Source: Sulfitobacter sp. M39 (GTDB lineage: Bacteria; Pseudomonadota; Alphaproteobacteria; Rhodobacterales; Rhodobacteraceae). Taken from it: a DNA stretch of 64,000 nt. Positions within the stretch are counted from its first letter, which is position 1. Every line of letters starts with the position of its first letter. Positions 39,835 to 48,849 of this stretch are shown piece by piece. The position numbers and the translations under genes were made by a program. The stretch lies in assembly GCF_021735935.1 (NCBI RefSeq), contig NZ_WMDZ01000001.1, positions 744,001 through 808,000 of the forward strand, read 5' to 3'. The notes under the pieces were generated by a model that did not search any database, was not told the DNA's origin, and saw only the letters and a list, made by a program, of their open reading frames with translations.

Positions 39835-40481
39835 ATCGCAGACGGAAACAGCGCCATCCAGATACCTGCGAACATCGCGATGCCGCCGATATTGACCCAA
39901 GCGTGCCATGTCGCATAGCGAAAGCGCATGGCCCGGCGCACGTAAAAGCCGACGCCGATCACATAGGCAAATGCCCCGCCGAGAATGCACCAGAGTGTTG
40001 CCAGCGGCACCCCTGTCAGGTCCGGCAGTGCGCAAAGGCCAATGGCGCCCAGCCCCAGATAGGATGCGGTGGACCACTTGCCCTGAACCTGCGGGTCGGT
40101 GATCTTTTTATACATCGCCACAAGCGCCAGCCCCCATGACACACAAAGCAGCGTGATCGTCCATGTCGTGCCTGCCTGCACGAAGAACGGCGTAAACGTG
40201 CCCGCGATACTGGGATAGATCGCCGCATGATCAATCCGCCGCATCAATTTGCGCGCGTCATGCCACGGCGCGAAGTGGTAGGCGCAGGATGCAAGGTTCG
40301 ATGCCAGTGCGCAAAGCACATAGACCACCACCGCGACCGTCACCGCCGTTTGCAGCGATGTGGCCGATTTCATCACCAACGCGCCGCCAGCCCCAAGAAT
40401 CAGCGCAAGCCCCACAAGGTGGACGATTAGATCAGCCCGCCGGTGGATCGGGGCAACGCTGGGGTAGGTGGGCTGGGTCAT
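39831..40481 (-). CDS. trhA: Hemolysin III/TrhA family membrane protein (PAQR)
   Basis: 216 aa starting MTQPTYPSVAPIHRRADLIV. Seven hydrophobic segments. PAQR zinc-site residues are visible: SNLASCAYHFAPW with His, RRIDHAAIY with Asp/His, and AWVNIGGIAMF near the end lacks a clear His pair, so the third site is weak. In E. coli TrhA affects membrane fluidity sensing. The longer open frame to 40574 is unlikely. Confidence 0.87.
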   Translation of the reverse strand: MTQPTYPSVAPIHRRADLIVHLVGLALILGAGGALVMKSATSLQTAVTVAVVVYVLCALASNLASCAYHFAPWHDARKLMRRIDHAAIYPSIAGTFTPFFVQAGTTWTITLLCVSWGLALVAMYKKITDPQVQGKWSTASYLGLGAIGLCALPDLTGVPLATLWCILGGAFAYVIGVGFYVRRAMRFRYATWHAWVNIGGIAMFAGIWMALFPSAI

Positions 40482-40570
40482 GCTCTGTCCTGTCTTTGGC
40501 CGCTTTGCGATACGCTCTGCCGTCGGGTCCTGTCTACTGTACCCATGCGTCACCACGCGCGCAGCGGCAG

Positions 40571-40609
40571 ACAAAAGAAAACCCCCGGCACCGAAAGGTA
40601 ACGGGGGTT
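40571..40609 (-). terminator. Rho-independent terminator of rpsU
   Basis: An 8-bp stem AACCCCCG/CGGGGGTT followed on the minus strand by TTTCTTTTG, 28 bp past the rpsU stop. Confidence 0.85.
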
Positions 40610-40636
40610 CGTATTCGTATGCGTCGCTTGGATGAT

Positions 40637-40843
40637 TTACATCATGCCTTCGCGCTGCAATTTCTTCCGTGCCAGTTTGCGGCTACGGCGGATCGCTTCT
40701 GCTTTCTCGCGTGCTTTTTTCTCGGAAGGTTTCTCGAAATGCTGCTTAAGCTTCATTTCACGAAACACACCCTCGCGCTGAAGTTTTTTCTTCAGGGCGC
40801 GCAGCGCTTGATCGACGTTGTTATCGCGAACACTAACCTGCAT
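40637..40843 (-). CDS. rpsU: 30S ribosomal protein S21
   Basis: 68 aa starting [21 protein letters not shown], the normal S21 form, highly basic. Divergent from the COQ9 gene, a neighbourhood common in Rhodobacterales. Confidence 0.97.
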   Translation of the reverse strand: MQVSVRDNNVDQALRALKKKLQREGVFREMKLKQHFEKPSEKKAREKAEAIRRSRKLARKKLQREGMM

Positions 40844-40958
40844 GTGGTTTTCACCACCTTTCTAGTTTGAAGTTGCAAGGATTTGCAGGAACTGGCCATA
40901 TAGCAACCGAAACCTATATTGTCTAGAGCAAAGCCAATCACCCCTTCAGGAGGCCGCT

Positions 40959-41657
40959 ATGACGAACACATCCCAGACACCGAAAGAACAACTGCTGGAT
41001 GCCGCGCTGATGCATGTCGCGTTTGACGGCTGGTCAGAGGCGACGTTCAAGGCTGCGGTCAGCGATACTGGCATGGACCCGACCGTCGCGCGTGCTGTCT
41101 GTCCGCGCGGTGCCGTTGATCTGGCCGTCGCCTATCACAAGCGGGGCGATCAGCAGATGATCGCCCGGATGAAGGCCGAAGATATGACCGAGATGAAATT
41201 CTCGGCCAAGGTTGCCGCTATGGTCCGCTTCCGTCTTGAAGCCGCCACGGACAAAGAGGCAGTACGTCGTGGGACAACCCTATTTGCTTTGCCGCAATAC
41301 GCTCCTGAGGGGGCCAAACTGGTCTGGGGGACGGCGGATGCCATATGGACTACCTTGGGGGATACGTCCGAAGACGTGAACTGGTACACCAAACGGGCCA
41401 CGCTGAGCGCGGTCTATTCCTCGACCGTGTTGTTCTGGCTGGGCGACACCAGCGAGGGCCACGCAGAGACATGGGCCTTCCTTGATCGGCGGATCGAGAA
41501 TGTGATGCAGATCGAAAAGGTCAAGGCGCAGGTGAACAGCAGCCCGACGCTCAGCATGTTGATGGCTGGCCCCAACTGGTTGCTTTCCCACGTAAAAGCC
41601 CCCTCTCGCCTGAGCCGCAGTGATCTTCCCGGCAGCTGGGGCAGCCCGCGTCCCTAG
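40959..41657 (+). CDS. COQ9-family ubiquinone biosynthesis protein
   Basis: 232 aa with a TetR-like helical fold. The core YHKRGDQQMIARMK and the C-terminal lipid-binding DVNWYTKRATLSAVYSSTVL, FWLGD segment are COQ9 hallmarks. COQ9 presents lipid intermediates to the COQ7 hydroxylase in ubiquinone synthesis. AGGAGG-like ribosome site 8 bases upstream. Confidence 0.92.
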   Translation: MTNTSQTPKEQLLDAALMHVAFDGWSEATFKAAVSDTGMDPTVARAVCPRGAVDLAVAYHKRGDQQMIARMKAEDMTEMKFSAKVAAMVRFRLEAATDKEAVRRGTTLFALPQYAPEGAKLVWGTADAIWTTLGDTSEDVNWYTKRATLSAVYSSTVLFWLGDTSEGHAETWAFLDRRIENVMQIEKVKAQVNSSPTLSMLMAGPNWLLSHVKAPSRLSRSDLPGSWGSPRP

Positions 41658-41741
41658 GCTGGCTTTCCTCGCCAGACCAGACCTGCTAGGTGCTGCGGCG
41701 TCCGCATCCGGCGCGGGCGCGGCTTATTGGTATTCACGCAT

Positions 41742-42467
41742 ATGCACCCGTTTCTGATTGATCTGGACAAGGTTTCCTACACCCCCGAAGGAACCTCGGT
41801 GCTATGTGATGTGACACTGCAGGCATCCGAACGGCGGATTGGTATCGTCGGGCGTAACGGGTCGGGTAAGACATCTCTGGCGCGGGTGCTGGCGGGGCTG
41901 GTGACCCCGTCGTCGGGCAAGCTGCGGATCAACGGGGTGGATGTGGTCAAGGACCGCAAGGCGGCGCTGCGGCAGGTCGGTATCCTGTTCCAGAACCCCG
42001 ATCACCAGATCATCTTCCCCACGGTGGAGGAGGAGATCAGCTTTGGCCTGACCCAGCTGAAACACTCCCCAAAAGAGGCGGCAGAGAGAACGGCGGATAT
42101 CCTCGCGCGCTTTAACCGCAGCCATTGGGCGAATGCGGCAATCCATCAACTATCGCAGGGGCAGCGGCAGCTGGTCTGTCTGATGTCGATCCTTGCCATG
42201 CAGCCGCGTCTGATCATCCTCGATGAACCTTTTGCGGGGCTTGATATCCCGACGATGATGCATCTCACGCGCGTGCTGCACGCCGTAGAGGCGCATTTGG
42301 TGCACATCACCCATGACCCCGCGCATCTGGCGACCTACGACCGGATGATCTGGATTGATCAGGGTCAGATCGTGCAGGACGGCGCGGTGCCTCAGGTGAC
42401 CCAAGCCTTCGTGGCAAAGATGCAAGAGATCGGGGAAAGCGATGATTTCACTCACCTCCCCGGTTGA
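41742..42467 (+). CDS. bioM: Biotin transporter ATPase BioM (ECF-type ABC ATPase)
   Basis: 241 aa from the ATG at 41742. Walker A GRNGSGKTSL (near 32-41), Q-loop LFQNPDHQIIFPTVEEEIS typical of ECF ATPases, signature LSQGQRQLV and Walker B LIILDEPFAGLD. It overlaps bioN by 26 bp. In R. capsulatus bioM, bioN and bioY form a biotin transporter. A cobalt/nickel (CbiO) assignment is possible but the short length and the BioN partner favour biotin. No bioY here. Confidence 0.85.
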   Translation: MHPFLIDLDKVSYTPEGTSVLCDVTLQASERRIGIVGRNGSGKTSLARVLAGLVTPSSGKLRINGVDVVKDRKAALRQVGILFQNPDHQIIFPTVEEEISFGLTQLKHSPKEAAERTADILARFNRSHWANAAIHQLSQGQRQLVCLMSILAMQPRLIILDEPFAGLDIPTMMHLTRVLHAVEAHLVHITHDPAHLATYDRMIWIDQGQIVQDGAVPQVTQAFVAKMQEIGESDDFTHLPG

Positions 42468-43038
42468 GACCCGGGCCCACGGTTGGCCTGCGGGTGCAAA
42501 GCTGGCAGCGCTTTGCGTGGCGACGATGGGGTTATTCAGCCTGACCCATCCCGCGCTTCAGGCGGCGGCCTTGGCGGTGACCCTGCTGTTCTATGCGCTG
42601 CCGGGGTGGCGCTTTTTCAAGGTGGGGCTGTCGCGCTTGCGGGTGCTGCTGCCCTTCGTTGTGCTGATCATGGTATGGCATATCGTGACCCATGACATCA
42701 TGGCGGGCGCGACCGTGACACTGCGGATGATGACAGCGGTGGCGCTGGCGAATCTGGTGACCATGACGACCAAGCTGGCACAGATGGTGGCTGTGGTGAC
42801 ATGGCTGACCACGCCGCTGCGCCGCCTTGGCATCCAGACCCGCGCGATCGAACTGGGCATCGCACTCGTCATCCGCTTTACTCCCGTTCTGGCGCAAAAG
42901 GGTCAGTTGCTGGCGCAGTCATGGCGCGCGCGTTCCACCAAGCGGGTCGGCTGGCGGATGATCATCCCGTTTACCGTGCTGGCGATTGACGACGCCGAAC
43001 ATGTGGCCGAGGCCCTGCGTGCCCGTGGCGGGCTTTGA
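42442..43038 (+). CDS. bioN: Biotin transporter permease BioN (EcfT)
   Basis: A 198-aa EcfT-type coupling protein with five to six hydrophobic segments and the two Ala-Arg motifs: SWRARSTKRVG and LRARGG at the C-terminus, which contact the ATPase. Start overlaps the end of bioM by 26 bp, indicating coupling. Shorter than metal-type CbiQ, consistent with BioN. Confidence 0.85.
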   Translation: MISLTSPVETRAHGWPAGAKLAALCVATMGLFSLTHPALQAAALAVTLLFYALPGWRFFKVGLSRLRVLLPFVVLIMVWHIVTHDIMAGATVTLRMMTAVALANLVTMTTKLAQMVAVVTWLTTPLRRLGIQTRAIELGIALVIRFTPVLAQKGQLLAQSWRARSTKRVGWRMIIPFTVLAIDDAEHVAEALRARGGL

Positions 43039-43139
43039 CGTGAGACCCTCCGCGACCTGACGCCTGTCAGTTCGCATTGTGTGTGCGGAAAACCGTGCCT
43101 ATGGTGCGGCAACACAGATTTACGGAGGAGACGTAGTCG

Positions 43140-44132
43140 ATGACAGAAACCATGCGCGCGATAGAGATCACCAAGGCCGGCGGGCCCGAAGTGCTGCAAC
43201 CCACCGACCGCCCCATGCCACAGCCCGCCCATGGGCAAGTAGTGATCAAAGTGGCCTATGCCGGTGTGAACCGCCCCGATGCGCTGCAACGCGCGGGCAT
43301 GTATGCGCCGCCCCCCACTGCCAGCGATCTGCCCGGGCTTGAAGCCTCGGGCGTGGTGTCCGCCGTGGGCGAGGGCGTCAGCGGTCTGGCTGTCGGCGAT
43401 AAGGTCTGTGCGCTGCTGCCCGGTGGCGGATATGCGGAATATGTCGCGACGCCTGCGGCCCATTGTCTGCCGGTGCCCAAGGGCATGGACATGAAGGAAG
43501 CCGCCTGCTTGCCCGAGACATTCTTTACCGTCTGGTCCAACGTGTTCATGCGCGGTGGCCTGAAAGCGGGCGAACGGTTCTTGGTGCATGGCGGGTCGTC
43601 GGGCATCGGGACGACAGCGATCCAGCTGGCGCGCGAATTCGGCGCACGGGTTTTTGCCACGGCAGGGACCGACAGCAAATGCGACGCCTGCGCCAAACTC
43701 GGGGCCGAGGCCGCGATCAACTACCGTGACTCGGATTTCGTTGATGTGCTGAAAGCCGAGGGCGGGGCAGACCTGATCCTTGATATGGTCGGCGGCGACT
43801 ACATTCCGCGCAACCTGCAAGCGCTGGCCGAAGACGGCCGTCTTGTGCAGATCGCTTTCCTTAGCGGACCGAAGGTAGAGGTAAACTTTGCCACGCTGAT
43901 GACACGCCGTCTGACGATGACCGGCAGCACCCTGCGTCCGCAAAGCGATCTGGCCAAGGCCAAGATCGCCGAAGAGCTGCGCGAGAAGGTCTGGCCACTG
44001 CTGGACGCGGGCAAAATCGCACCGGTGATGGACAGCGAATACGCGTTCGAGGACGCGAGCGAGGCGCACGCCCGCATGGAAACAAGCGGCCATATCGGCA
44101 AGATCGTGTTGAAGGTTGACGCCAACGCCTAA
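43140..44132 (+). CDS. NAD(P)H-quinone oxidoreductase (PIG3 family, MDR)
   Basis: 330 aa with a GGAGGAGA ribosome site. GroES domain then Rossmann FLVHGGSSGIGTTAIQLAREFG. AYAGVNRPDALQRAGMY is the PIG3/TIGR02824-type signature. Probably reduces quinones using NADPH. Separate from the MDR gene at 17.5 kb. Monocistronic; a hairpin follows. Confidence 0.9.
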   Translation: MTETMRAIEITKAGGPEVLQPTDRPMPQPAHGQVVIKVAYAGVNRPDALQRAGMYAPPPTASDLPGLEASGVVSAVGEGVSGLAVGDKVCALLPGGGYAEYVATPAAHCLPVPKGMDMKEAACLPETFFTVWSNVFMRGGLKAGERFLVHGGSSGIGTTAIQLAREFGARVFATAGTDSKCDACAKLGAEAAINYRDSDFVDVLKAEGGADLILDMVGGDYIPRNLQALAEDGRLVQIAFLSGPKVEVNFATLMTRRLTMTGSTLRPQSDLAKAKIAEELREKVWPLLDAGKIAPVMDSEYAFEDASEAHARMETSGHIGKIVLKVDANA

Positions 44133-44154
44133 GCGGCGGGTACTGAGATGTGGC

Positions 44155-44184
44155 AAGGGGCGCTCTGATATCAGGGTGCCCTTT
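44155..44184. terminator. Hairpin between oxidoreductase and hybrid kinase genes
   Basis: A near-perfect palindrome (arms AAGGGGCGCTCTGA/TCAGGGTGCCCTTT including G-U pairs) between convergent stops, followed by TTTG on the plus strand. Probable bidirectional terminator. Confidence 0.5.
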
Positions 44185-44199
44185 GTCGTTCAGGGGGCG

Positions 44200-46761
44200 T
44201 TACGCCGACAGGCGCGCCTCCCACGCATCTAGGGTTTCGGCCCATGCCGCAGGCACTTTGGCGACCTGATCACGGGCTTTATCCACGTCGCCCTGTTTGC
44301 AGTCCTGTTCGATGGTGGCGAGCAGCGCGTGCATACGCTCTGCGCCGAACATCCCGCACAACCCGGCAAGGTCGTGGGTCTTGCGTTGCAGATCGTCGCG
44401 GTCCTCGGCAGAGGCCAGGGGCGGCAATTGCCCCTCTACACGTTGGCGCAGATTGCCAATGCGATCGGCAAGCTTTTCAGGACCAAGCAGTTCGAACAAT
44501 TCGTTCACCTGATTGGCGTTCAACACCGGATGCTGCGGCTCGGCGTGCGTAACTTCAGCCGCACCAGAGGCACCGTCAGCGGCGGGCATCACAAGCTCGC
44601 TTAGCGCGGTTTTCAGACGGCGCGTGTTGATGGGTTTTTGCAGAAAGCCGGTCATCCCGCCCGCGGTAAAGGCCGCGCGTTCGTTGGGCAGGGCGTGGGC
44701 GGTCACGGCCATGATCGGGGTATTGGCATTGGGCCCGCCCCCTTGAAGGATCACCTGCGTGGCCTGTAGCCCGCTCATCCCCGGCATCGAAATATCCATC
44801 AGGATCGCGTCAAACGGCTGTTCCGCCGCACGATCAATGCCTTCTGGGCCGCTGCTGGCAAGGGTGACTTCGTGACCCAGACGGCCGAGCATTGCCTTAA
44901 GCAGATCGCGGTTGATCTCGTTATCGTCGACGACCAGCAGGTTCATCGCGGGGGTGTCTTCGGTATCAAGCTGCGGTTGGGCGACGGGCTGCGGGGCTTC
45001 TGTCTGCACGAAGTCTGCGGGCAGTCGCACGATAAACCGCGCGCCTTTGCCAACCTCCGAGACGCAGGTGATCGTGCCGCCCAGACGGTGCACCAGCCGC
45101 CGCACGATCCCCAGCCCCAGACCGGTGCCCCCCGTGCGCCGCTCGTAGCGGCTGTCGAGCGATACGTAATCCTCGAAGATGCGTTTAAGGTCATCCGGCG
45201 GGATACCGGGGCCATTGTCTGCCACTTCGATATGCAGCATCGGCGCATTGGCCGTTTCCATGTCATAGGTCGCGCTGAGCACGATATCGTCGTCGGGGCT
45301 AAATTTGATCGCGTTGCTGATGAGGTTGACCAGAATCTGCTGCATCGCGAGCGGGTCCGTCAGGATGGGTGTGTCGGTCAGCCCGTCCTGATCCAGATGC
45401 AGGCGCGTGTCCGACGTTTTGGCCAGTGGAGTCATGGTGTTGACCATGCCGGCGGTCAGCGCGACCATATCGCTGGCTTGCAATTCGTGATCATTGGTTT
45501 CGGCCTCGCTGCGTTCGATGGCCAACACGTCGTCGATATGGCCCAGCAGGATGTCACCGGATTTCAGTGCTGCTTCGACATATTTGCGCTGTTCGGCGTC
45601 CAGCTTGTCGTCATGCAGCAAGTGGATGGCAGAGAGGATGCCGTTCAGCGGGGTGCGCATCTCGTGGCTCATCATCGCGAAGAAACGCGATTTTTCCTGA
45701 TAGGCGTCCAGTGCCTCGTCGCGGGCGCGGATGATCTCCTGCTCTTTTTGCAGCTTGTCGGTGATGTCGCGGATATAGGTGACGAAAACCGGCGCGTCGT
45801 TTGACCGCGCCAGCGACACCGAAAGTTCGACAGGGAAGATGCGGCCCGTGCCGTCGATCATCTCTGTCTCGTGACGGCCGGTTTCGGCCAGCCGCGTTTT
45901 GCCGGTCTCGTTGAAATGAGCAAGGTTATCCCGTTGGCGATGGCGCAGTTTAGGGGGGACCAGCAGTTCGATGTAGCTGCGCCCAAGCGCGTGATCGCGC
46001 GAGATGCTAAAGACCTCTTCGGCAGAGCCGTTGAAATCGATAATCTCGCCGTCCACCGACAGCACCATCACCGCATCAAGCGAGGCGCGTAGCATGGTTT
46101 CAAGCTGCGAGTGGTTGCGTTCGACCTCGCGCGAGGCACGGTTGAGCGTGATCGTCTGGCGCGACAGCCGGAGGATGGCCCCCAGCAGCGCAATGGTCAC
46201 GGTCACCACGATCACCAGCAAGATCTCGATCAGCTGCGCGATCTCTTTGCGCTCTGCCTCGGCGGCTTTGGCGGCAAAGGAGATGGAGGCAAGCCCGATG
46301 CTGCGCGGCATATCCCCGACCGTGGCCAGCGCTTCCGATAGGGCGGGCACACCTGCGGCGAGCGCCTCATCGCTGCCGTCGATCAGGGGGATCTGTGTGT
46401 CCAGAACCGCTTGGATTTGTTGGATTTCGCGGGTCAGGTCGCCGCTTTGCTGCACCCGTTCCGCGACTTCGGTGCGGCTGTAGAAGATGTCGAACCGTTT
46501 GCGCAGATTGTCCAGATCGTTTTCGGCACCCGACCGCGCCTGTTCAACGGCACCATCCAGTTTGAGAAAGTCGATTTCAAGCTGCGAGAACACCCATTCG
46601 GCATGGTCCTGCTGCGCGCTGCCAAGGGCGCGCACGCGGTCCCAGACGTTGAACGCCAGGTAGCCGGCAAGCAGGATGCCGACCATCAGCGCCAGGGCAA
46701 GAACGTATCTTACCCTGCTGCGCTGTGGGCCGTGCTGCATCAAATCGGCCATGGTGAACAT
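44200..46761 (-). CDS. Hybrid sensor histidine kinase with PAS, receiver and Hpt domains
   Basis: An 853-aa inner-membrane kinase. TM1 (about 19-39) and TM2 (176-197) enclose a periplasmic helical sensor; then PAS (about 215-335), HisKA with H366 in MMSHEMRTPLNGIL, HATPase (about 465-580; NLISNAIKFSPD, DNGPGIP, GGTGLGLGI), receiver (about 605-715, phospho-Asp D656), and Hpt with H796 (RKTHDLAGLCGMFG). An ArcB-like phosphorelay layout. It is 9 bp downstream of the periplasmic molybdopterin-fold protein gene, so that protein may be its ligand sensor; the cognate response regulator could be the divergent LuxR-type gene at 47.5 kb. Confidence 0.93.
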   Translation of the reverse strand: MFTMADLMQHGPQRSRVRYVLALALMVGILLAGYLAFNVWDRVRALGSAQQDHAEWVFSQLEIDFLKLDGAVEQARSGAENDLDNLRKRFDIFYSRTEVAERVQQSGDLTREIQQIQAVLDTQIPLIDGSDEALAAGVPALSEALATVGDMPRSIGLASISFAAKAAEAERKEIAQLIEILLVIVVTVTIALLGAILRLSRQTITLNRASREVERNHSQLETMLRASLDAVMVLSVDGEIIDFNGSAEEVFSISRDHALGRSYIELLVPPKLRHRQRDNLAHFNETGKTRLAETGRHETEMIDGTGRIFPVELSVSLARSNDAPVFVTYIRDITDKLQKEQEIIRARDEALDAYQEKSRFFAMMSHEMRTPLNGILSAIHLLHDDKLDAEQRKYVEAALKSGDILLGHIDDVLAIERSEAETNDHELQASDMVALTAGMVNTMTPLAKTSDTRLHLDQDGLTDTPILTDPLAMQQILVNLISNAIKFSPDDDIVLSATYDMETANAPMLHIEVADNGPGIPPDDLKRIFEDYVSLDSRYERRTGGTGLGLGIVRRLVHRLGGTITCVSEVGKGARFIVRLPADFVQTEAPQPVAQPQLDTEDTPAMNLLVVDDNEINRDLLKAMLGRLGHEVTLASSGPEGIDRAAEQPFDAILMDISMPGMSGLQATQVILQGGGPNANTPIMAVTAHALPNERAAFTAGGMTGFLQKPINTRRLKTALSELVMPAADGASGAAEVTHAEPQHPVLNANQVNELFELLGPEKLADRIGNLRQRVEGQLPPLASAEDRDDLQRKTHDLAGLCGMFGAERMHALLATIEQDCKQGDVDKARDQVAKVPAAWAETLDAWEARLSA

Positions 46762-46770
46762 GCCTTGCGG

Positions 46771-47250
46771 TTACTTGATCGCCAGCCGGTTCAACTGCCA
46801 GATAGAACGGCTATAGATCGTCTCTGTCTGGTACTTTACGTCGCTGTCATAGGGATAGACAATCCATAGCGGACCTTTCCCGCGGCGCGACATCTCTTTG
46901 TCGTTGTTGGCATAGGCGATGATCGGCCCGTCGGACACCGCATCCTCCATCGGGATTTCGATCGCATAGTCGTTGATCGCGGTTGCTTCGATCATACCTT
47001 CGGACACGTCCAGCGTGTCCATCAGATCCTTGAGCGATACGCCCTGAAAGGTCTGCGCGCCTTCGGTCCAGATGGTTTCGGTCTCGAAGCTGGACGACGG
47101 CAGTTCTTTCAGCTGCTCCATCGTATATGTGTGTTCCATGTCGCCTGCCGTGACGGTCAGAACGGCATCTTCTTGTGCGCTAACAGCAGTGGCCAATGCG
47201 GCACCGCACAACGCGGCGGTGATTGTTTTGGTAAAAGCTTGAAACGTCAT
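46771..47250 (-). CDS. Periplasmic molybdopterin-fold (sulfite-oxidase-like) protein without cofactor Cys
   Basis: 159 aa. A Sec-type signal peptide ends near SAQ-E (about residue 25). The rest resembles the oxidoreductase molybdopterin-binding fold (FQGVSLKDLMDTLDV, SDGPIIAYANNDKEMSRRGK, GPLWIVYPYD). No Cys remains in the mature protein, so the Moco-ligating Cys of sulfite oxidases is absent; it is too short for an enzyme and probably a binding or sensing module. It sits directly upstream of the hybrid kinase in one transcript. Confidence 0.82.
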   Translation of the reverse strand: MTFQAFTKTITAALCGAALATAVSAQEDAVLTVTAGDMEHTYTMEQLKELPSSSFETETIWTEGAQTFQGVSLKDLMDTLDVSEGMIEATAINDYAIEIPMEDAVSDGPIIAYANNDKEMSRRGKGPLWIVYPYDSDVKYQTETIYSRSIWQLNRLAIK

Positions 47251-47463
47251 AACTCGGTATCCTTCCCCTGTGTTTGTACATCAACCTTAGGTTAACGCCG
47301 TTTGGAGAGCGACTGAGATTAAGGGTATTCTTACTATACGAAGGTATAGTCGCCAAAAATTCGACACAGTTATCCTATCCTCATGTGTGCTATTATTCGC
47401 CCATAAGTTGGTCTACGACTACTTAAGCAGCATTGAGGTGGTGGCGAGGGAAGGAAAGAACTT

Positions 47464-47877
47464 ATGGCATTACGGATACTGATTGCGGACGATCACGATA
47501 TGGTCCGCGAAACGATTGCAATGTTTCTGGACGCCGATGGCGAGACAGAGACGGTTGCAGCAAGCGACCTGCCCGAAGCGATGGCCAAGATAGAGGCAGA
47601 GGGGCCGTTTGATCTGGTCCTGCTCGACTATACGATGCCTGGCATGAAGGGGCTTGAGGCGCTGCCTAAGGTCATGAAAGCCAACGAGGAAAAGCCTGTC
47701 GGTCTGATTTCGGGCACGGCAACGCGGTTGATCGCGGAACAGGCGCTGGCCATGGGCGCGATCGGTTTCCTGCCCAAGACGTTGCCCGCGAAATCACTGG
47801 TCAACGCGGTCCGCTTTATGGCCGCGGGCGAGATTTACGCGCCCGTCAACTTTATGTCTGGCAAGGACGATCCCTAA
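47464..47877 (+). CDS. Response regulator receiver domain (N-terminal part of a LuxR-type regulator)
   Basis: 137 aa ending at an in-frame TAA. A complete receiver domain: acidic pocket DDHD (9-12), phospho-Asp D55 in LVLLDYTMPG, and K105 in GFLPKT. Immediately after the stop, the same frame encodes a LuxR HTH (47878-48084), so the ancestral protein was about 206 aa. The regulator is divergent from the kinase pair, with 213 bp between starts. As written, only a stand-alone receiver would be made unless the stop is read through. Confidence 0.85.
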   Translation: MALRILIADDHDMVRETIAMFLDADGETETVAASDLPEAMAKIEAEGPFDLVLLDYTMPGMKGLEALPKVMKANEEKPVGLISGTATRLIAEQALAMGAIGFLPKTLPAKSLVNAVRFMAAGEIYAPVNFMSGKDDP

Positions 47878-48084
47878 GAAACCGACTTTGAAAAGGCCCT
47901 GTCAGAGCGGGAGCGTCAGGTTCTGCGCGGCTTGATGGAGGCGAAATCGAACAAGGAAATCGCCCGCGATCTAGAGTTGCAAGAGGTCACGATCAAGCTG
48001 CACGTCAAAACGCTGTGCCGCAAGCTGGACGCCCGCAACCGCACCGACGCCGCAATGATTGCACGTAGCGCGGGGTTTATCTGA
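47878..48084 (+). pseudogene. LuxR-type HTH part of the response regulator, cut off by in-frame TAA
   Basis: 68 codons in the same frame as the receiver gene, directly after TAA at 47875-47877. They encode a typical LuxR/FixJ HTH: LSERERQVLRGLMEAKSNKE, IARDLELQEVTIKLHVKTLC, RKLDARNRTDAAMIA. No start codon with a ribosome site lies before the HTH, so it is not an obvious separate gene. Conserved HTH sequence without other lesions suggests either a recent nonsense mutation, readthrough or a base-calling error. The last 8 bp overlap the end of the RNase T2 gene. Confidence 0.8.
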
Positions 48085-48721
48085 TCGGGGTAAACAGCGC
48101 GTCGTCCAGCTTGCAATCCTTGATCACGTCGCGCCCGCAAGGCACCGGCTCCAGCGTTTTTGACAGGCATAGACGCACTTCTTGAATGTAGCCGCTTTTG
48201 CAGGTGACGGTGACGCCATCGGCCTCCATTGTCGGGTTCGCTTTCAAAAACGCTTCCTCCACCACAGAGGCGGGCAGGCGGATGTCGCCCGTGATCTTGC
48301 GAAACACAGCGGGGCGGGTCACGGCATCATAAGCCTGACGCGAAAGATCGAAATATCCGGCGGCGGGCAGGCCGGTACAACTGCCGTGTTTCTTCCATTG
48401 ATGCCACGCCAGACCGGGCGTTCCCATAATGTCAGCCATGGCGGCGGTCATGCCACGGTTGGGGGGCCGTTCGGCGGTGCGGCAGTAGGAGGGAAACCCC
48501 CGATGCAGCTGCGGCCAAAGCCCGTGCATGATCCAGCCGTGATCGTGGCGCGCGTCGCATTGCGCGGAATCGCGCGCATCGCCTTCCAGTGCGCACCAGT
48601 TGGGCGACCAGCTGAGCGCCAGCACGTAATAGTCGAATTCTCCGGCAATTTCGCCCTTAGCCGCCGCGGGGCGGGGCATCGGGGCCAGCAACAGACACAG
48701 GCACAGGATCAGCAATCGCAT
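48077..48721 (-). CDS. Ribonuclease T2 family protein
   Basis: 214 aa with a signal peptide (residues about 1-20, ending AAA). The two T2 catalytic segments are present: CAS I MHGLWPQLH and CAS II WHQWKKHGSC, with the His and Glu/Lys set needed to cleave RNA through a 2',3'-cyclic phosphate. Several Cys fit disulfides. Likely a periplasmic nuclease that scavenges RNA. Confidence 0.93.
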   Translation of the reverse strand: MRLLILCLCLLLAPMPRPAAAKGEIAGEFDYYVLALSWSPNWCALEGDARDSAQCDARHDHGWIMHGLWPQLHRGFPSYCRTAERPPNRGMTAAMADIMGTPGLAWHQWKKHGSCTGLPAAGYFDLSRQAYDAVTRPAVFRKITGDIRLPASVVEEAFLKANPTMEADGVTVTCKSGYIQEVRLCLSKTLEPVPCGRDVIKDCKLDDALFTPIR

Positions 48722-48849
48722 TGGGGTCTTTCCTTATTTTGCCGGTCCGAGTATAAGGCGTTCAAGTTCCCCCACAATGGAAACCGTTCTGCCCCGCAGG
48801 ACAGCCTATTTCAGGCGACGGGGAAAGTGCGTTTTAAGGAGAGACCGAC

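Noticed and set aside
47878..48084. The HTH segment as an independent LuxR-type gene
   Set aside because: No start codon with a ribosome site precedes the HTH, so it is treated as the severed end of the response regulator.
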